The notes: generated by a model from the letters alone, not told the origin. Numbered from the stretch's first letter, positions 48,882 through 58,107 are shown. The stretch: DNA of 64,000 bases from an uncultured Bacteroidales bacterium (GCA_902798965.1 CADBYS010000026.1:18193-82192); one strand, 5' to 3'. Made by a program: numbers and translations.

Positions 48882-49721
48882 TTATTGTATCAACCCATTC
48901 GCGCTAATGCCTGCAAATGACAAGATGTTTTTATATGCTATATTTTCAGCTTTTTCAATAGTTGTGTTCGCGGCAAATAAGTTAAAGCGCTCCCGTAATT
49001 GCTCATGCGATGCTTCCGGATAGTCTGTTCCCACACACACTCTTCTGTCAAATTTTCGGAACATATATTGAATATCCATATCCAATGATGAACCATCATA
49101 TTTACAAATAGTCATTGACAAGTCAAGAAGCGTGTTGGGGAACGCACGCACAATCTCCATTCCCTCAAGCAATCTCACACTACCTCCGTGCAACAAGATA
49201 ACCTTACTTGCCGGATTGACTCGCACAAGCATGTCGCCCAACTTCTCAATATTGTTATCTGCATAACTCTGACAGTTGCTGTAAAAATATGTGCAGAGCA
49301 TTACGATAAGCCCTAATTCATTGGCTACATCTATAGCGTAAGGTAGTAAGGGATCGCTCAATAGGAAATCGCCTATGCGCGAATGCAATTTGATGCCCGA
49401 ATATCCCTTGGCTTTGATTTCAGCCAAACGCTGCCGGATGCTTTTTTCATTTTCATGAAGAATGGTGAAAAATGCTATCGGAAACAACATCCCTCGCCCG
49501 CATTTACGAATTAAGGATAAATACTCGTCCTCATCGTATTTCCCGATACCATTCATTCCTACAGCAAAAGCTCCGCAAATATTACTTTTTTTCATGCCAT
49601 CCAACATGTCCGCGATATATGCACAACCGGGGTACTTGGGTAATATCCAGTTCCCGTCAAGTGTCGGATGGGTTAGCGAGTCAAATATGGGTATAATATG
49701 GCTCATTTTTTCACAATTCAT
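48882..49721 (-). CDS. Amidohydrolase-superfamily TIM-barrel hydrolase
   Basis: A 279-residue protein: IPIFDSLTHPTLDGN near the start, IKLHSRIGDFLLSDPLLPYAIDVANELGLIVMLC, VILLHGGSVRLLEGME and VCVGTDYPEASHEQLRERF. The layout is that of the amidohydrolase_2 type, with the final GTDYP aspartate conserved; the first metal site appears as THPTL rather than DxHxH. Role in the cassette is unknown; hydrolysis or decarboxylation are both seen in this fold. ATG at 49721 shares a base with the Wzt stop (TAATG). Confidence 0.78.
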   Translation of the reverse strand: MNCEKMSHIIPIFDSLTHPTLDGNWILPKYPGCAYIADMLDGMKKSNICGAFAVGMNGIGKYDEDEYLSLIRKCGRGMLFPIAFFTILHENEKSIRQRLAEIKAKGYSGIKLHSRIGDFLLSDPLLPYAIDVANELGLIVMLCTYFYSNCQSYADNNIEKLGDMLVRVNPASKVILLHGGSVRLLEGMEIVRAFPNTLLDLSMTICKYDGSSLDMDIQYMFRKFDRRVCVGTDYPEASHEQLRERFNLFAANTTIEKAENIAYKNILSFAGISANGLIQ

Positions 49722-51013
49722 TAATCGGTTACAAATTTTCCGGGTACAAGCGCAAGGTGTCCACGACATTCCTGAAGATTGACTCCCGGAGTAAAAACAG
49801 CATCATTCAATATAGTCAATCGTGCGGCGGGATTCAAAACATCGCAAAAATTTTCGGGAGCTGTTCCTCCTATTGACAATTGTACTCCGAAATTATATGT
49901 TTGAGGGCGAAAGTTCAAAGAAGGTATATGGAGCGTTATTTTCCCGTTTCGTATTTTGGAGAAATCGTGCTGCAGCTCATCCGACACCCAATTAACAACC
50001 GTCATTCCGTAGTTGTCATTCATACCACATGCCATGATTGCCTGCGACAAATCTGCACTCGGATCATTAATCTGTATATACATCTCAATGGATAGGGGCG
50101 TTCCCACAAACGCTTCAGTCACAGCCTCACCTCTTGCATTCCTGAAAATGATATTGCTAAAACGAACTTTCCCGTTTCCTTGCCGATCGGTTCGCTCCAA
50201 CAAAGGTTTATCTATCTCTTCCTCATTTATTGCCAAATATCTTCCTATTGCATCTTCTGCCGTACCCATAAAAGCTACTTCCCCCTTCTCAAGCATGATA
50301 CCGTGATTACATAATTGCTTGATGCTGGTCATATTATGACTCACGAACAGTACCGTGCGTCCTTCGCCCTCGCTCACATCCTTCATCTTGCCGATAGCTT
50401 TCTTCTGGAACTCGGCATCGCCTACCGCCAGCACCTCATCGACAACTAATATCTCCGGCTCCAGAAACGCTGCCACGGCAAACCCCAGACGAACGGTCAT
50501 ACCCGAACTGTATCGCTTAACAGGCGTATCGATATACCGCTCGCAACCCGAGAATGCGATTATCTCATCCAACTTAGCCTGAATCTCACTGCGCGACATG
50601 CCTAATATCGCGCCGTTCATGAAGATATTCTCCCGCCCCGTCATCTCAGGATGAAAACCTGTACCTACCTCCAGCAGGCTGCCTATCCTGCCATGCGCAC
50701 GGATTGTTCCCGTGGTCGGACCCGTCACACGGCTCAGCAACTTCAACAGGGTACTCTTACCCGCTCCGTTCTTTCCGATGATACCGACTACATCCCCTTG
50801 CTCCACCTTAAAATCGATATCCCGCAACGCCCACACATATTCCGACGTGCCTTTGGTAGCACGGTCGTTGGTCTCGCCTATCTTCAGGTACGGATCTTCC
50901 TTGCGCAACACACTCGTTATCCAGAACCTACGGATGTCATGGGCTAAAGTTTGGGTCGAAACCAAACCCAAGCGGTACTGCTTGCTTACATGATTAAATT
51001 CTATCGCATTCAT
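49721..51013 (-). CDS. Wzt-type polysaccharide ABC transporter ATPase, copy 2
   Basis: A 430-residue protein. Residues 1-230 are the ATPase: GIIGKNGAGKST (Walker A), YSSGMTVRLGFAVAA (signature), PEILVVDEVLAVGDAEFQ (Walker B) and VSHNM. Residues about 270-430 form a beta-rich extension like the carbohydrate-recognition domain of Wzt proteins. Its first 228 residues differ from the copy at 61861-63144 at only five positions, while the C-terminal domains are unrelated by eye. No Wzm permease gene is adjacent. ATGA overlap with the AAA-ATPase gene upstream. Confidence 0.9.
   Translation of the reverse strand: MNAIEFNHVSKQYRLGLVSTQTLAHDIRRFWITSVLRKEDPYLKIGETNDRATKGTSEYVWALRDIDFKVEQGDVVGIIGKNGAGKSTLLKLLSRVTGPTTGTIRAHGRIGSLLEVGTGFHPEMTGRENIFMNGAILGMSRSEIQAKLDEIIAFSGCERYIDTPVKRYSSGMTVRLGFAVAAFLEPEILVVDEVLAVGDAEFQKKAIGKMKDVSEGEGRTVLFVSHNMTSIKQLCNHGIMLEKGEVAFMGTAEDAIGRYLAINEEEIDKPLLERTDRQGNGKVRFSNIIFRNARGEAVTEAFVGTPLSIEMYIQINDPSADLSQAIMACGMNDNYGMTVVNWVSDELQHDFSKIRNGKITLHIPSLNFRPQTYNFGVQLSIGGTAPENFCDVLNPAARLTILNDAVFTPGVNLQECRGHLALVPGKFVTD
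50330..51013. repeat. Direct repeat of the wzt ATPase domain, copy 2
   Basis: 684 bp encoding residues 1-228 of the second Wzt. The other copy is 62461-63144 in the same orientation. The translated copies differ at residues 33, 44, 45, 53 and 55 only, and most DNA differences are synonymous. Confidence 0.9.
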
Positions 51014-52845
51014 TGTTTCTTATATCGTTGTCCACGTCGCTTAGGGTTATCAGGATACATCATCTCTATATATCCGGTTTGTAATGCTGGACTGAGGTAA
51101 GTCTTCTGAAAAGATTTTCTATCCTTCAAGCCCAATAATCGCATCAAGTCATCAGAAGAATACGTATTATTGTCCATCATATCCAATAAGCGTTGCACAG
51201 CAGAATTTGATGAGGGGTTGATGAGGGGTTGATGAGGGGTTGATGAGGGGTTGATGAGGGGTTGTGACTCGTTAGAATACTCAATCGTACACGAATATAT
51301 CTTATCTTTCTTGTTATAATTTACACCTACCAGCAACACCTCGCCCACATAGTCTTTTAGACATCCTGTATATCTCTTTTGCTTAATCTGGTCAATAGCA
51401 GTTATTGCTGACTTGTTATATTTCAATTCCAATACCACAGCAGGGCTTTTCACATTACGTCGCGGCATCAACACAATATCTGCAAATCCCTTGCCCGTTG
51501 GTAATTCACGCACCATTACATAATCCTTCCTAGCTGCTATATAAGCTATTGACAACACACATGCCAGTGAATTTTCGTTATTATACTGCAATATGGATGT
51601 ATTATCTTGATGCACTAACTCAATCGCTTGGGCAACTGCATCGGCTTTGCCGGCTAACGTATCTGACAATAATTGTTCTGAGTTCTGAATCGTTATTGCC
51701 AAATGAGTCCAATTTGTATCTCCTATTGTCCTCTCAAATTCCTGACGAACCTCATAGTTCGGAATACGACAACACTTAGTTTGGTTGTCATAACTCAAAT
51801 ACCCCAGATGTGCCAAGGTCGTCAATACATCATCACAACTTTGGATACTATGTATGTCATTCGAGAAGCGTAGCACATTTACGGGGACACTATTACCTGC
51901 CAATAATTCTACTACGCTATCACGTAGTCCGCCAAAATTAAGCGTGATATACTTTCTTAGACTTTCGTATGCTCCGGTTGTTGTCCAATAATTCTCAATG
52001 CTTTGCTTGCGTATGGCTGTCATCACCGAATAGGGATTGTACATATTCCGCATATCACCTATTTGATAACCATCATACCATAATCGCATTGTATCTGCGT
52101 CCATATTATAAGTAGCGCACAGACGGTTTATCTCCTCTTCTGTAAATCCGAAGTATCCTCCCAATGCCCCCGGACTAATCATCGTGAGCTCCTCAAAATT
52201 GTTGAGTGCTGATTGCGTGTCATATTGTATAATAGGCAATATTCCGGTCATATACACTCCGGCAAATACTTTGTCGGTATCAGGTGTCTTGAACATATTT
52301 CGGAGCCAATCGACATATTGCTTCATTACATCCGGCGTATTTTGCGATTCGCGACATATAGCATCCCACTCGTCAATAATCATGATAAATGGTTGGTGTG
52401 TATGTTCAACTATCGTCAGCAAACAAAATAACAAGGATTTCTGTTCTCCCAATTGTATATCTGGATAGCAACGCTGGAGATCATCTATCAAGGCATGGTT
52501 TATAGTGAAAACCACTTGATGGATATCTACATCCAACTGAGTAGTAAAACTCGTCACGTCCAAATAGATTACTGGATACTTATTCAAGTGCTCATGGAAT
52601 GTCGCATCATTAGCTATGGTCAAATCTTTAAACAACGGCAACGAATCCCCACTTTGGTCGTAATAGGCATTCAACATCTTCGCTGCCATGGATTTGCCAA
52701 AGCGACGTGCACGAGTAACGCAGAGCATGTTGTGCTCGGTATTAAGCGAGCGATTGACGTAGCCAATCAATGCCGACTTATCAATATACTCTCCGTTTCG
52801 TGCTTTACGAAAGCCTACGTTACCGATGTTTAAGTACCTTCCCAT
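51010..52845 (-). CDS. AAA-ATPase-like/PD-(D/E)XK nuclease-like protein with variable linker and C-terminal helix-turn-helix region
   Basis: A 611-residue protein of the AAA-ATPase_like plus DUF1703-type family common in Bacteroidota. MGRYLNIGNVGFRKARNGEYIDKS and VTRARRFGKSMAAKML (Walker A-like) open it. IMIIDEWDAI is the Walker B. FADIVLMPRRNVKSPAVVLELKYNK is the PD-(D/E)XK-like core (D...ELK). A repeat-encoded linker (QPLINPSSTPH) then leads to about 60 residues resembling a winged-helix end (VQRLLDMMDNNTYSSDDLMRLLG...NPKRRGQRYKKQ). The family's function is untested; a defence or mobile-element role is often proposed. It is embedded among polysaccharide genes and coupled to wzt by ATGA. Confidence 0.85.
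   Translation of the reverse strand: MGRYLNIGNVGFRKARNGEYIDKSALIGYVNRSLNTEHNMLCVTRARRFGKSMAAKMLNAYYDQSGDSLPLFKDLTIANDATFHEHLNKYPVIYLDVTSFTTQLDVDIHQVVFTINHALIDDLQRCYPDIQLGEQKSLLFCLLTIVEHTHQPFIMIIDEWDAICRESQNTPDVMKQYVDWLRNMFKTPDTDKVFAGVYMTGILPIIQYDTQSALNNFEELTMISPGALGGYFGFTEEEINRLCATYNMDADTMRLWYDGYQIGDMRNMYNPYSVMTAIRKQSIENYWTTTGAYESLRKYITLNFGGLRDSVVELLAGNSVPVNVLRFSNDIHSIQSCDDVLTTLAHLGYLSYDNQTKCCRIPNYEVRQEFERTIGDTNWTHLAITIQNSEQLLSDTLAGKADAVAQAIELVHQDNTSILQYNNENSLACVLSIAYIAARKDYVMVRELPTGKGFADIVLMPRRNVKSPAVVLELKYNKSAITAIDQIKQKRYTGCLKDYVGEVLLVGVNYNKKDKIYSCTIEYSNESQPLINPSSTPHQPLINPSSNSAVQRLLDMMDNNTYSSDDLMRLLGLKDRKSFQKTYLSPALQTGYIEMMYPDNPKRRGQRYKKQ
51209..51263. repeat. GATGAGGGGTT x5 tandem repeat inside the AAA-ATPase gene
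   Basis: Five perfect copies of an 11-bp unit. Eleven is not divisible by three, so a change of one copy shifts the frame and removes the C-terminal helix-turn-helix region. Three units give an 11-residue period in the protein. Confidence 0.92.
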
Positions 52846-52875
52846 ACTTTTCACCTTTTGTCACAACGATCAATA

Positions 52876-55434
52876 TTACTCTTCATCTTTCGTGGCTTCG
52901 TCGTCATCACCGTAACCGTAATGCGTGTAGCCGTAGTGGCTGCCGTAGCCATAACCATAGCGGTAACCGTAACCATAGCGATAACCATAGCCATACCGAT
53001 AACCGTAGCCGTAACGCGAACCGTAACGGTGATAACCGTAACGGGAGAACGCATCCGTCGTGCCGTTCAGGATGATGGTCATCTTCTTCAAGCGTTCCTC
53101 GGTATAATATTTCTCCAACTCGGGCAACGCCTCGCGTTCCAGCATCTCGGCACGAACAACGAAGATACTCATATCCGCCAGCGGCGAGATGATTGTTGCA
53201 TCAGCTACGATTTCTACAGGCGGGCAATCCAGGAATATATAGTCGTACTGCTTGCGCAGTTCATCCAGCATCTTCTTCAGAATCGGACTATACAACAACT
53301 CTGTCGGGTTGGGAGGAATATTACCTACCGGCAAGATCTCCAACTGCTCACTCAGGTTCGATTTCTGTATCAGCGACTGATAGTCATCTCGGTATCCGCC
53401 CAATATCAGTGATAATCCCTCTTTGGGTTTATCCACCAAAGCGGATAGTGAAGTCTTACGCATATCCATATCGATAACCAGCACCTTCTTGCCCTTGATA
53501 GCCAATGTCAGCGCCAGGTTACAAGCTATAAACGTCTTACCACTGTTCGGGTTGAACGAAGTAAGCATGATAATACGTCCGCCATCACCTGCAGCTGCCA
53601 TAAACTCCAAGTTCGTACGCACCACGCGGAACGCCTCGTTAATGACATTACGGCTCTTGTCTTTCACCAATATATGCAGGGTCTTATCCTCTTTCCTATC
53701 CTGTTTAGGACGCCACTTGTAGGGAATATAGCGCATAACTCGACGACGGATGCGCTCCTTGAATGTCTTCTTCTGGTAAGCCATCGGTATCTCACCCAAG
53801 AATGGTATAGATATGTTATCCAAGTCTTTACGACCTCGAACGGTATTATTGAGCATCTCACCCAAAACCAGTATGCCGGCAGGAAGAACGATGGATAGAA
53901 GCAGGAAAAACAAGTATATATTCCGCTGCACCGGCGATGTCGGCTCGTTGCTGCCCGACGGAGGCGTTACCACGCGGCTATTATACGCCGTAAATGCCTG
54001 ACTAAGCTCGTTCTCCTCGCGCTTCTGCAACAGGAATAGATATAGCGACTCCTTTACCTTCTGCTGCCTCTCTATCGATAGCAAGTATTGCGCCTGATTC
54101 GGGCTCGCTGCCACCTTGCCCGCACTTTGCTGCAAACGACGCTCTGTCATCGATATCTCGGTATGGATGGCATCAATATAGTTATCCATGGACACCAGCA
54201 AATTCTTGCGCATCACATCCAACTCCATGTCCAAATCTTTTACTAACGGATTCTGCAGACTGCTGGCTGATACCAAACTATTACGACGGAGAATCGTATT
54301 GTTATACTCACTGATTTGAGACGTGATATTCGCGCCTTCTATTCCGGGTAAAGACGGCAGTAGTTGATACTTGTTGGCATCGTCTTTTAGATAACCACGA
54401 ACATTGCGCGCCATGTATAGCTGTTTGTCCAAGTCCGACAAACGGATATCGGCATTATTCACCTCACCAAGAAACGTTCCCGCTGAAGCCTCTGCATTGC
54501 CTAATATCAAATTCTTGCTCTTGTACGACGATATATGGCTCTCTACTTCCTGCAATTCTTTTTCTATCACAGCTATACGTTCGTTAATGAACTGATTGGT
54601 AGATATCGCCACCTGATTGCGGTCGCGTATCCAATTCTCCTTGTATATGGCAATAATCGTTGTAAGTACTTCTTCTGCACGCTGTGGCTGAAGGTCAATA
54701 AGCGTCAGGTTGATAATTGTACTGTTGTCGGTTGCTGTGGTCACGGTCAACTTGCCCTGATAAGCATTCAGAGTGGATTGCAACAAATCGTGATGCACCT
54801 CGATACTGCGATCGGGAGTATAATAGAACCGTGACGGCTCAACATAGATCCTACCCAGCGGCGTGAACAATGTATCAAACATCTCTCCTTCTACCTCCTC
54901 ATCCTTGAATTGCATATTGTTCCGCGAGAAGTTGAACAGACGCAAATGACGCTGCTTATCTATATCCAAGAAGAAACACGTGATGTCATTATCCGTCACA
55001 TCAGGCATTTCTACTCGGATGGGCAAGTTACTGCCGTAGAGAGTCTCAGCATGAAACATTCCCTGAACATCATAGTGCTGCTGAAGATTCAAACGCTGAA
55101 CGACCTCCATCATAATCGCAGGAGACTGCAACTGATAAATCTCATTATTCAGATCGGTATTGCTCGCGAATATACCCACATTTGCAAAACCGCTGGCATC
55201 CGTAGCCAACGACTGACCCTTAGATACGTCCTTGATTAATATCGAGGCCGTACGAGTATAAAGAGGACGAGTACTGCGAATAACAAAATAAGCAGCACCC
55301 ATACAGATGGCTATGGAAATAACAAACCAATACCAATGACTCAAAAATACCACGACCAAATCCATTGGTTTGATACCCGATGAACTCTTGGCCGGTTGTG
55401 TTGTTTGTTGTGTATTTTGTGGTAACATATCCAT
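52876..55434 (-). CDS. Wzc-like polysaccharide co-polymerase/tyrosine autokinase
   Basis: An 852-residue inner-membrane protein with two transmembrane helices (near residue 35 and residue 510), a long periplasmic coiled-coil part, and a cytoplasmic BY-kinase. The kinase has Walker A LTSFNPNSGKTFIACN (about 625), Walker A' VLVIDMDMRKTSLSAL and Walker B YDYIFLDCPPVE. It controls chain length and export with Wza. The C-terminus holds 19 tyrosines in about 45 residues (repeats of RYGYGY) and ends DDDEATKDEE. Such tyrosine clusters are the autophosphorylation sites of Wzc, but this one is unusually long and regular. Confidence 0.93.
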   Translation of the reverse strand: MDMLPQNTQQTTQPAKSSSGIKPMDLVVVFLSHWYWFVISIAICMGAAYFVIRSTRPLYTRTASILIKDVSKGQSLATDASGFANVGIFASNTDLNNEIYQLQSPAIMMEVVQRLNLQQHYDVQGMFHAETLYGSNLPIRVEMPDVTDNDITCFFLDIDKQRHLRLFNFSRNNMQFKDEEVEGEMFDTLFTPLGRIYVEPSRFYYTPDRSIEVHHDLLQSTLNAYQGKLTVTTATDNSTIINLTLIDLQPQRAEEVLTTIIAIYKENWIRDRNQVAISTNQFINERIAVIEKELQEVESHISSYKSKNLILGNAEASAGTFLGEVNNADIRLSDLDKQLYMARNVRGYLKDDANKYQLLPSLPGIEGANITSQISEYNNTILRRNSLVSASSLQNPLVKDLDMELDVMRKNLLVSMDNYIDAIHTEISMTERRLQQSAGKVAASPNQAQYLLSIERQQKVKESLYLFLLQKREENELSQAFTAYNSRVVTPPSGSNEPTSPVQRNIYLFFLLLSIVLPAGILVLGEMLNNTVRGRKDLDNISIPFLGEIPMAYQKKTFKERIRRRVMRYIPYKWRPKQDRKEDKTLHILVKDKSRNVINEAFRVVRTNLEFMAAAGDGGRIIMLTSFNPNSGKTFIACNLALTLAIKGKKVLVIDMDMRKTSLSALVDKPKEGLSLILGGYRDDYQSLIQKSNLSEQLEILPVGNIPPNPTELLYSPILKKMLDELRKQYDYIFLDCPPVEIVADATIISPLADMSIFVVRAEMLEREALPELEKYYTEERLKKMTIILNGTTDAFSRYGYHRYGSRYGYGYRYGYGYRYGYGYRYGYGYGSHYGYTHYGYGDDDEATKDEE
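52909..53043. repeat. 18-bp repeat encoding the RYGYGY tail of Wzc
   Basis: About four imperfect copies of an 18-bp unit, each coding RYGYGY, plus flanking related codons. The unit is a multiple of three, so copy changes would alter tyrosine number without shifting the frame. Confidence 0.8.
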
Positions 55435-55461
55435 TATTTTTCTTTAACTAATCGCTTTCTA

Positions 55462-56256
55462 CTATTTCTTTGTCAGCGCAATGATAACCGATGTAAGGGA
55501 TAATGCACTTGATACCAAACCCGTCCAGAATGTCGGAGTTATAAGCATCGTAGCGTTATCATAGAAGCCTCGACTCTTCTTGTTATTCGGTGCTATATAG
55601 ATCACATCATTTTGCTGCAAATAGTACACCGGAGAGGCGTATATATCTTTCGCGGAACACAAATTGACATTATACGCCGTTACCACTCCATTGTTGTTAC
55701 GAAGCACCTTCACCGTTTCGCGAACACCGGTTATTTGCAAATCACCCATATCCGCCATCGCGTCCAAAAGTGTGTAGTAGTCTTTGTTGATCATCAAGCG
55801 TTTGCTTTGGCTCGCATCACCCAGAACGCTCACACTAAGGTTCTCAAACTCCACCGTCACCACCGGATCTTTTACTAATTGACGCTCCTCCAAAAGAGTA
55901 ACCATATACTCTGTCAACTCTTCACGAGTCATACCGGCTACATGAATCTTGCCCAATATAGGGAATGTGATATAGCCTTGAGCATCTATCGTATAGCCGG
56001 ATTTTGTAGAGTTATTCGTTGTATGGGCACTTGTACTGTACAAACTAAATAAGTTGCTTATCTCCGGATCACGTGCCGACACATGGATATTCACCTTATC
56101 CGATACTTGCAAACGGATTAACAACGTATCCTGTATAGTATCGCACTCACCGGCTTCCAAATCTTGAAAATACACGATTCGTTTCTGACCGGTACACGAT
56201 GCCAACAAGACAATCGTAATGATTGAGAAAAAATATACTAATCGTTTCATATTCAT
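55462..56256 (-). CDS. Wza-like polysaccharide export lipoprotein
   Basis: A 264-residue outer-membrane lipoprotein with lipobox LLASC in MKRLVYFFSIITIVLLASC. The Poly_export domain (DKVNIHVSARDPEISNLFSLYS, GYITFPILGKIHVAGMTREEL) and an SLBB-like part (VSVLGDASQSKRLMI) follow. The C-terminal helix (WTGLVSSALSLTSVIIAL) would cross the outer membrane, as in Wza. An ATG two codons upstream of MKRL is also open. It is 27 bp ahead of the Wzc gene. Confidence 0.9.
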   Translation of the reverse strand: MNMKRLVYFFSIITIVLLASCTGQKRIVYFQDLEAGECDTIQDTLLIRLQVSDKVNIHVSARDPEISNLFSLYSTSAHTTNNSTKSGYTIDAQGYITFPILGKIHVAGMTREELTEYMVTLLEERQLVKDPVVTVEFENLSVSVLGDASQSKRLMINKDYYTLLDAMADMGDLQITGVRETVKVLRNNNGVVTAYNVNLCSAKDIYASPVYYLQQNDVIYIAPNNKKSRGFYDNATMLITPTFWTGLVSSALSLTSVIIALTKK

Positions 56257-56315
56257 TTTATTTGATTCGACTATTATTTTATTGTTATGTGTTTTGCACT
56301 TTTTGTGAACGCGAT

Positions 56316-56870
56316 TTACAGCAGCTGTAAATATTCGGGGTTCTCTATCGTTATAGCCACTGCCAGCAGGCTCTCCAAAGCTATAACCACCCGCTTCTGC
56401 CGCTTACCCGTTATCTTCATCAGCCGTCCTTCTACGCCGTTGAAGTTCCCGCCGATCACCCGCACAGGCTGACCTTCGGCTGCGCCCAGTTCCTCCACAC
56501 GATAGTAGCATACATCCGCCTCCAGCTGCTCCGCCACGCGGATAAACTGCTCCATCTCATCATCCGGCACTATCATCACACGGCGCTTCTGTTGCACCAC
56601 CTGAGTCTGAAACTGCAGGTAATCCAGCGGCTTCTTCAACGCTATCACCTCGTTCCACGAGGCATATACGAACACCAAGTTCGACACCGCGGGTTGTAAT
56701 GTACGGATCTTCTTCCCCCGCAAGGTCTTCACCGCATAACGCTTCGGCACGAAACAACGCACGCCGCGCTCTTTGAGTGCCGACTCGGCTTTCTTCTCCT
56801 GACGGTAAGCCGACATCACGTACCACTTCTGTACGTCGTTATCCGTTCGCTCAGATATAATAGGGGACAT
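56316..56870 (-). CDS. UpxY-like transcription antiterminator (NusG family)
   Basis: A 184-residue NusG-like factor. KWYVMSAYRQEKKAESALKERGVRCFVPKRY is the NGN domain start and EGQPVRVIGGNFNGVEGRLMKI the KOW domain. In Bacteroides fragilis, UpxY proteins stop early termination of capsule operons and are the first gene. Here it is in the middle of the block, seven genes after the start. No UpxZ inhibitor gene is adjacent. No TAnnTTTG promoter was found in the 34 bp before it. Confidence 0.9.
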   Translation of the reverse strand: MSPIISERTDNDVQKWYVMSAYRQEKKAESALKERGVRCFVPKRYAVKTLRGKKIRTLQPAVSNLVFVYASWNEVIALKKPLDYLQFQTQVVQQKRRVMIVPDDEMEQFIRVAEQLEADVCYYRVEELGAAEGQPVRVIGGNFNGVEGRLMKITGKRQKRVVIALESLLAVAITIENPEYLQLL

Positions 56871-56904
56871 AACCGGTTAGTATACAAGAGAAGACACTCT
56901 CTGA

Positions 56905-58107
56905 TTATTTTATTCGCAGACCCTGGCGAAATCTATAGGCTCTGCTTTTCTGACGAATCATCCAACGTGTAAATGCAAGACGAAAACCCATGAAATGGTA
57001 GTGTCTCATAGCTCTCACAAAACCGTAACGCGCATAATACTCCTCAAATTCGTTGCGATGAGGATGTGCATCGGTAGGTTGACGCAAATTGAGCTGCATA
57101 TAGCCATTGGATAGAACAGGGAAGATACTCATCTCTGCTTTTACGCTATCGAACAACTCACGCCCTTTTTCCGTATTGCACAAGACCAGACTCACGCCTT
57201 TATTATCTTTATTGGCATCGGGTTTCACCCTTTCGATGCCCCAAAAATCCGCCAGCGTGATATCACTTGGACGATTCGTATTGGCAAAATAACAATTAGA
57301 GCAAGATTGCCGAGTGAGAATATTACTATAGTATTGGATGGCATACGACTTTTTCCGCTCTGTTCCGGCACGTTTGTCGCCAAAGGTGAAAGTCTCTCGA
57401 TGCTCATCCCAACCGAACAACTCCTTATCCCTAAAATTCACACCAGTCACCGGTTCATGTTCCTTTTTCTCGACGTACTCAAGATAATCGCGCCATACAT
57501 TTGGAGCAGGAGCACCATGGCACACCACATCAGCAAGCAACAAGTTAGCTCGGAGTTTCTTCCCGACAAAAGCATTCAAACCTGCCGTTTGACAAGGAGT
57601 GCCGGTGAACAATACTTGTCGACCGTTTTGCAGGTCAGTCTTTACTTCGCTGAAGATTCCTGTTAAATCGCTCTGCACATATTTGCTGCCCCGCAACTCA
57701 TCGCGTTCCGCCTTGTTCGTGGCTCGCTTATGAACCACTCTGAAATGATCTGCAAAACCTGCACCATACACCACTCCTCCATGATTCAACACATAATCCG
57801 AGATAGCAACAAAAGCGGCTCCCGAACGGCTTTTCATCACCTCGCGCATATCCTTATGTCGGCCGCCATACACAACAGGGGTTGCAAGATTGAGCGATGT
57901 GTCATATTCCGGATGAAACGCACATACCTTAACACACATACCACAATCCACGCACTGCGATTCATCCACTTTGGGATAGAGAAATCCCAAACGGTCAGGT
58001 TCCATCCGAATGGCGCTGTGCGTGCACACACCGGCACATGCCGTGCAACCGCTGCAATCTGCGGCACTGTGGATTACAATATGATTCACTCCGTCACCCT
58101 TTGTCAT
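56905..58107 (-). CDS. F420-hydrogenase beta-subunit-family ferredoxin-like protein
   Basis: A 400-residue protein of the FrhB family found in polysaccharide loci. The N-terminus has two 4Fe-4S motifs, CSGCTACAGVC and CVDCGMCVKVC. The FrhB_C part has TGTPCQTAGLNAFV, ADVVCHGAPAP and SCSNCYFANTNRPSDITLADFWG. Relatives accompany polysaccharide pyruvyltransferases, such as the one at 36471, but their reaction is not settled. ATG at 58107 overlaps the previous stop (ATGA), so the two extra codons upstream are not used. Confidence 0.87.
   Translation of the reverse strand: MTKGDGVNHIVIHSAADCSGCTACAGVCTHSAIRMEPDRLGFLYPKVDESQCVDCGMCVKVCAFHPEYDTSLNLATPVVYGGRHKDMREVMKSRSGAAFVAISDYVLNHGGVVYGAGFADHFRVVHKRATNKAERDELRGSKYVQSDLTGIFSEVKTDLQNGRQVLFTGTPCQTAGLNAFVGKKLRANLLLADVVCHGAPAPNVWRDYLEYVEKKEHEPVTGVNFRDKELFGWDEHRETFTFGDKRAGTERKKSYAIQYYSNILTRQSCSNCYFANTNRPSDITLADFWGIERVKPDANKDNKGVSLVLCNTEKGRELFDSVKAEMSIFPVLSNGYMQLNLRQPTDAHPHRNEFEEYYARYGFVRAMRHYHFMGFRLAFTRWMIRQKSRAYRFRQGLRIK

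Noticed and set aside
52909-53043. A CRISPR-like periodic region
   Set aside because: The periodicity is coding: it gives RYGYGY in frame at the end of Wzc. There are no unique spacers.
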